A DNA stretch of 51,777 nucleotides, from contig JANQLY010000001.1 in assembly GCA_028280345.1 (NCBI GenBank), forward strand, positions 1-51,777. The letters run 5' to 3'. The translations under genes were made by a program, and so were the position numbers. This DNA is from Pseudomonadales bacterium (GTDB lineage: Bacteria; Pseudomonadota; Gammaproteobacteria; Pseudomonadales; UBA7239). Position 1 is the first letter of the stretch; each line of letters starts with the position of its first letter. The notes under the pieces were generated by a model that worked only from the letters and a program-made list of their open reading frames with translations, made no database searches and was not told the origin of the DNA. This document shows positions 51,214 to 51,777 of the stretch, piece after piece.

Positions 51214-51777
51214 ATGGGATTTGATTACAAACAACACGGCCTGATTGAGTCGGCGATTAAACTGCCGTTACCTGGCGACGGTCCGCAGCATATCGGAGAA
51301 ATTCTCCAGGCGCAGGTTGAGAAAGACCCGCAGCGCAAGGCGCTGGTGGGAAATTCCGGTACTTACACTTACGGTGAACTTGATGCGCGGGTGAACGAGG
51401 CAGGTGCTGCATTGCAGCAATTGGGTGTTGGCCGTTATGACCGTGTTGCAGCCTGTTTACCTAACGATGTTGACATTATTATCGCGTTTCTTGCTACAGC
51501 GCGAATTGGCGCGATTTGGGTGGGTATTAATCGCCCGCTGGCTGGCCCTGAAAAAGCCTATTTGCTCAAGGACTCCGAAGCTAAAGTGTTGCTGGCGGAC
51601 CCGCCTTACGTTGCGGAGCTGGAAGCGGTAAAAGAGCGTGGTAACACGCAGATTGTTTGTGTTGATCGCGACAATACACAAAACAGTCAGTGGCATCAGT
51701 TGCTTGCTGAACATCAGGGAGCAGAATCTGTGCTCGTTGCTGACATTGATCCGTTTGAGCCCGTAGCTATTGCCTAC
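51214..51777 (+). CDS. Acyl-CoA ligase (AMP-binding), 5' part only
   Basis: Open to the end of the window: 188 codons from ATG 51214, with no stop. The protein starts MGFDYKQHGLIESAIKLP and runs YTYGELDARVNEAGAALQQLGVGRYDRVAACLPNDVD, then FLATARIGAIWVGIN, the N-terminal pattern of ANL ligases (strands before the P-loop). The P-loop and catalytic residues lie beyond the window. Immediately preceded by a strong terminator at 51100-51151, so it probably has its own promoter or is attenuated. Confidence 0.9.
   Translation, partial: MGFDYKQHGLIESAIKLPLPGDGPQHIGEILQAQVEKDPQRKALVGNSGTYTYGELDARVNEAGAALQQLGVGRYDRVAACLPNDVDIIIAFLATARIGAIWVGINRPLAGPEKAYLLKDSEAKVLLADPPYVAELEAVKERGNTQIVCVDRDNTQNSQWHQLLAEHQGAESVLVADIDPFEPVAIAY

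Noticed and set aside
50962..51237. Minus-strand frame of 91 codons across the terminator
   Set aside because: It runs through the terminator hairpin, has no recognisable domain and overlaps the start of the acyl-CoA ligase.
1..51777. Mobile elements, integrases, att sites or CRISPR arrays
   Set aside because: No transposase or integrase motifs, terminal repeats or repeat-spacer units were seen, even next to the tRNA gene.

Overview
The window looks like a chromosomal segment from a gammaproteobacterium, probably a marine, Cellvibrionales-type aerobe. This rests on the UvrB, PPK1 and tRNA-Asn sequences, a PQQ dehydrogenase, two MMPL/RND exporters and a large acyl-CoA catabolic cluster. No phage, insertion sequence, integrase or CRISPR array was seen. 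The assignment to a lineage is inference; gene identities come from motifs read by eye.

Left part (1-12100): a tRNA-Asn gene on the minus strand with a clear sigma-70 promoter, then uvrB, then an apparent eight-gene plus-strand operon (2450-12099) for surface-polysaccharide decoration. It holds an FdtB-like sugar transaminase, a GtrB-like polyprenyl-phosphate glycosyltransferase, a fused acetyltransferase/3,4-ketoisomerase of the FdtD type, a GtrA flippase, a zinc-ribbon methyltransferase, a GtrII-like membrane glycosyltransferase, an exported sulfatase and an FkbH-like HAD protein. The natural reading is synthesis of a dTDP-3-acetamido-3,6-dideoxyhexose (Fuc3NAc or Qui3NAc) and its transfer onto a surface glycan by a three-component Gtr route. 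The rmlA/rmlB genes for the early steps are not in the window.

Middle part (12100-29750): an AT-rich minus-strand trio resembling PilN, PilO and a very short PilP without other pilus genes; a secreted NTF2-like protein; a periplasmic quinoprotein dehydrogenase behind an unusual c-type cytochrome/Vgb-propeller protein; a hybrid sensor kinase; a stand-alone copy of a membrane sensor domain; a glycerophosphodiester/glycerol-3-phosphate/FGGY-kinase group; a first MMPL exporter; and polyphosphate kinase ppk1.

Right part (29756-51777): a fatty-acyl or isoprenoid/steroid side-chain catabolic region. On the minus strand are an acyl-CoA ligase, an SDR, two proteins with degenerate GGDEF domains, a nitronate monooxygenase, an HSD10-like SDR, a thiolase, five acyl-CoA dehydrogenases (two look like large/small heteromeric pairs) and a crotonase. 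A divergent TetR regulator with a 29-bp perfect palindrome lies at 44851-44879, followed by a second MMPL exporter, a succinate-semialdehyde dehydrogenase, an alpha-methylacyl-CoA racemase with all three catalytic residues, and a second acyl-CoA ligase cut by the window end. An approximately 80-bp promoter-like sequence is duplicated in front of the two catabolic operons (39398-39478 and 44741-44823), which suggests co-regulation.

Most interesting items: the duplicated promoter plus TetR palindrome, the family of sensor domains with dead or missing outputs, the orphan PilNOP-like module, the cytochrome-propeller partner of the PQQ dehydrogenase, and a structured leader or small-RNA candidate with a strong terminator at 51100-51151.
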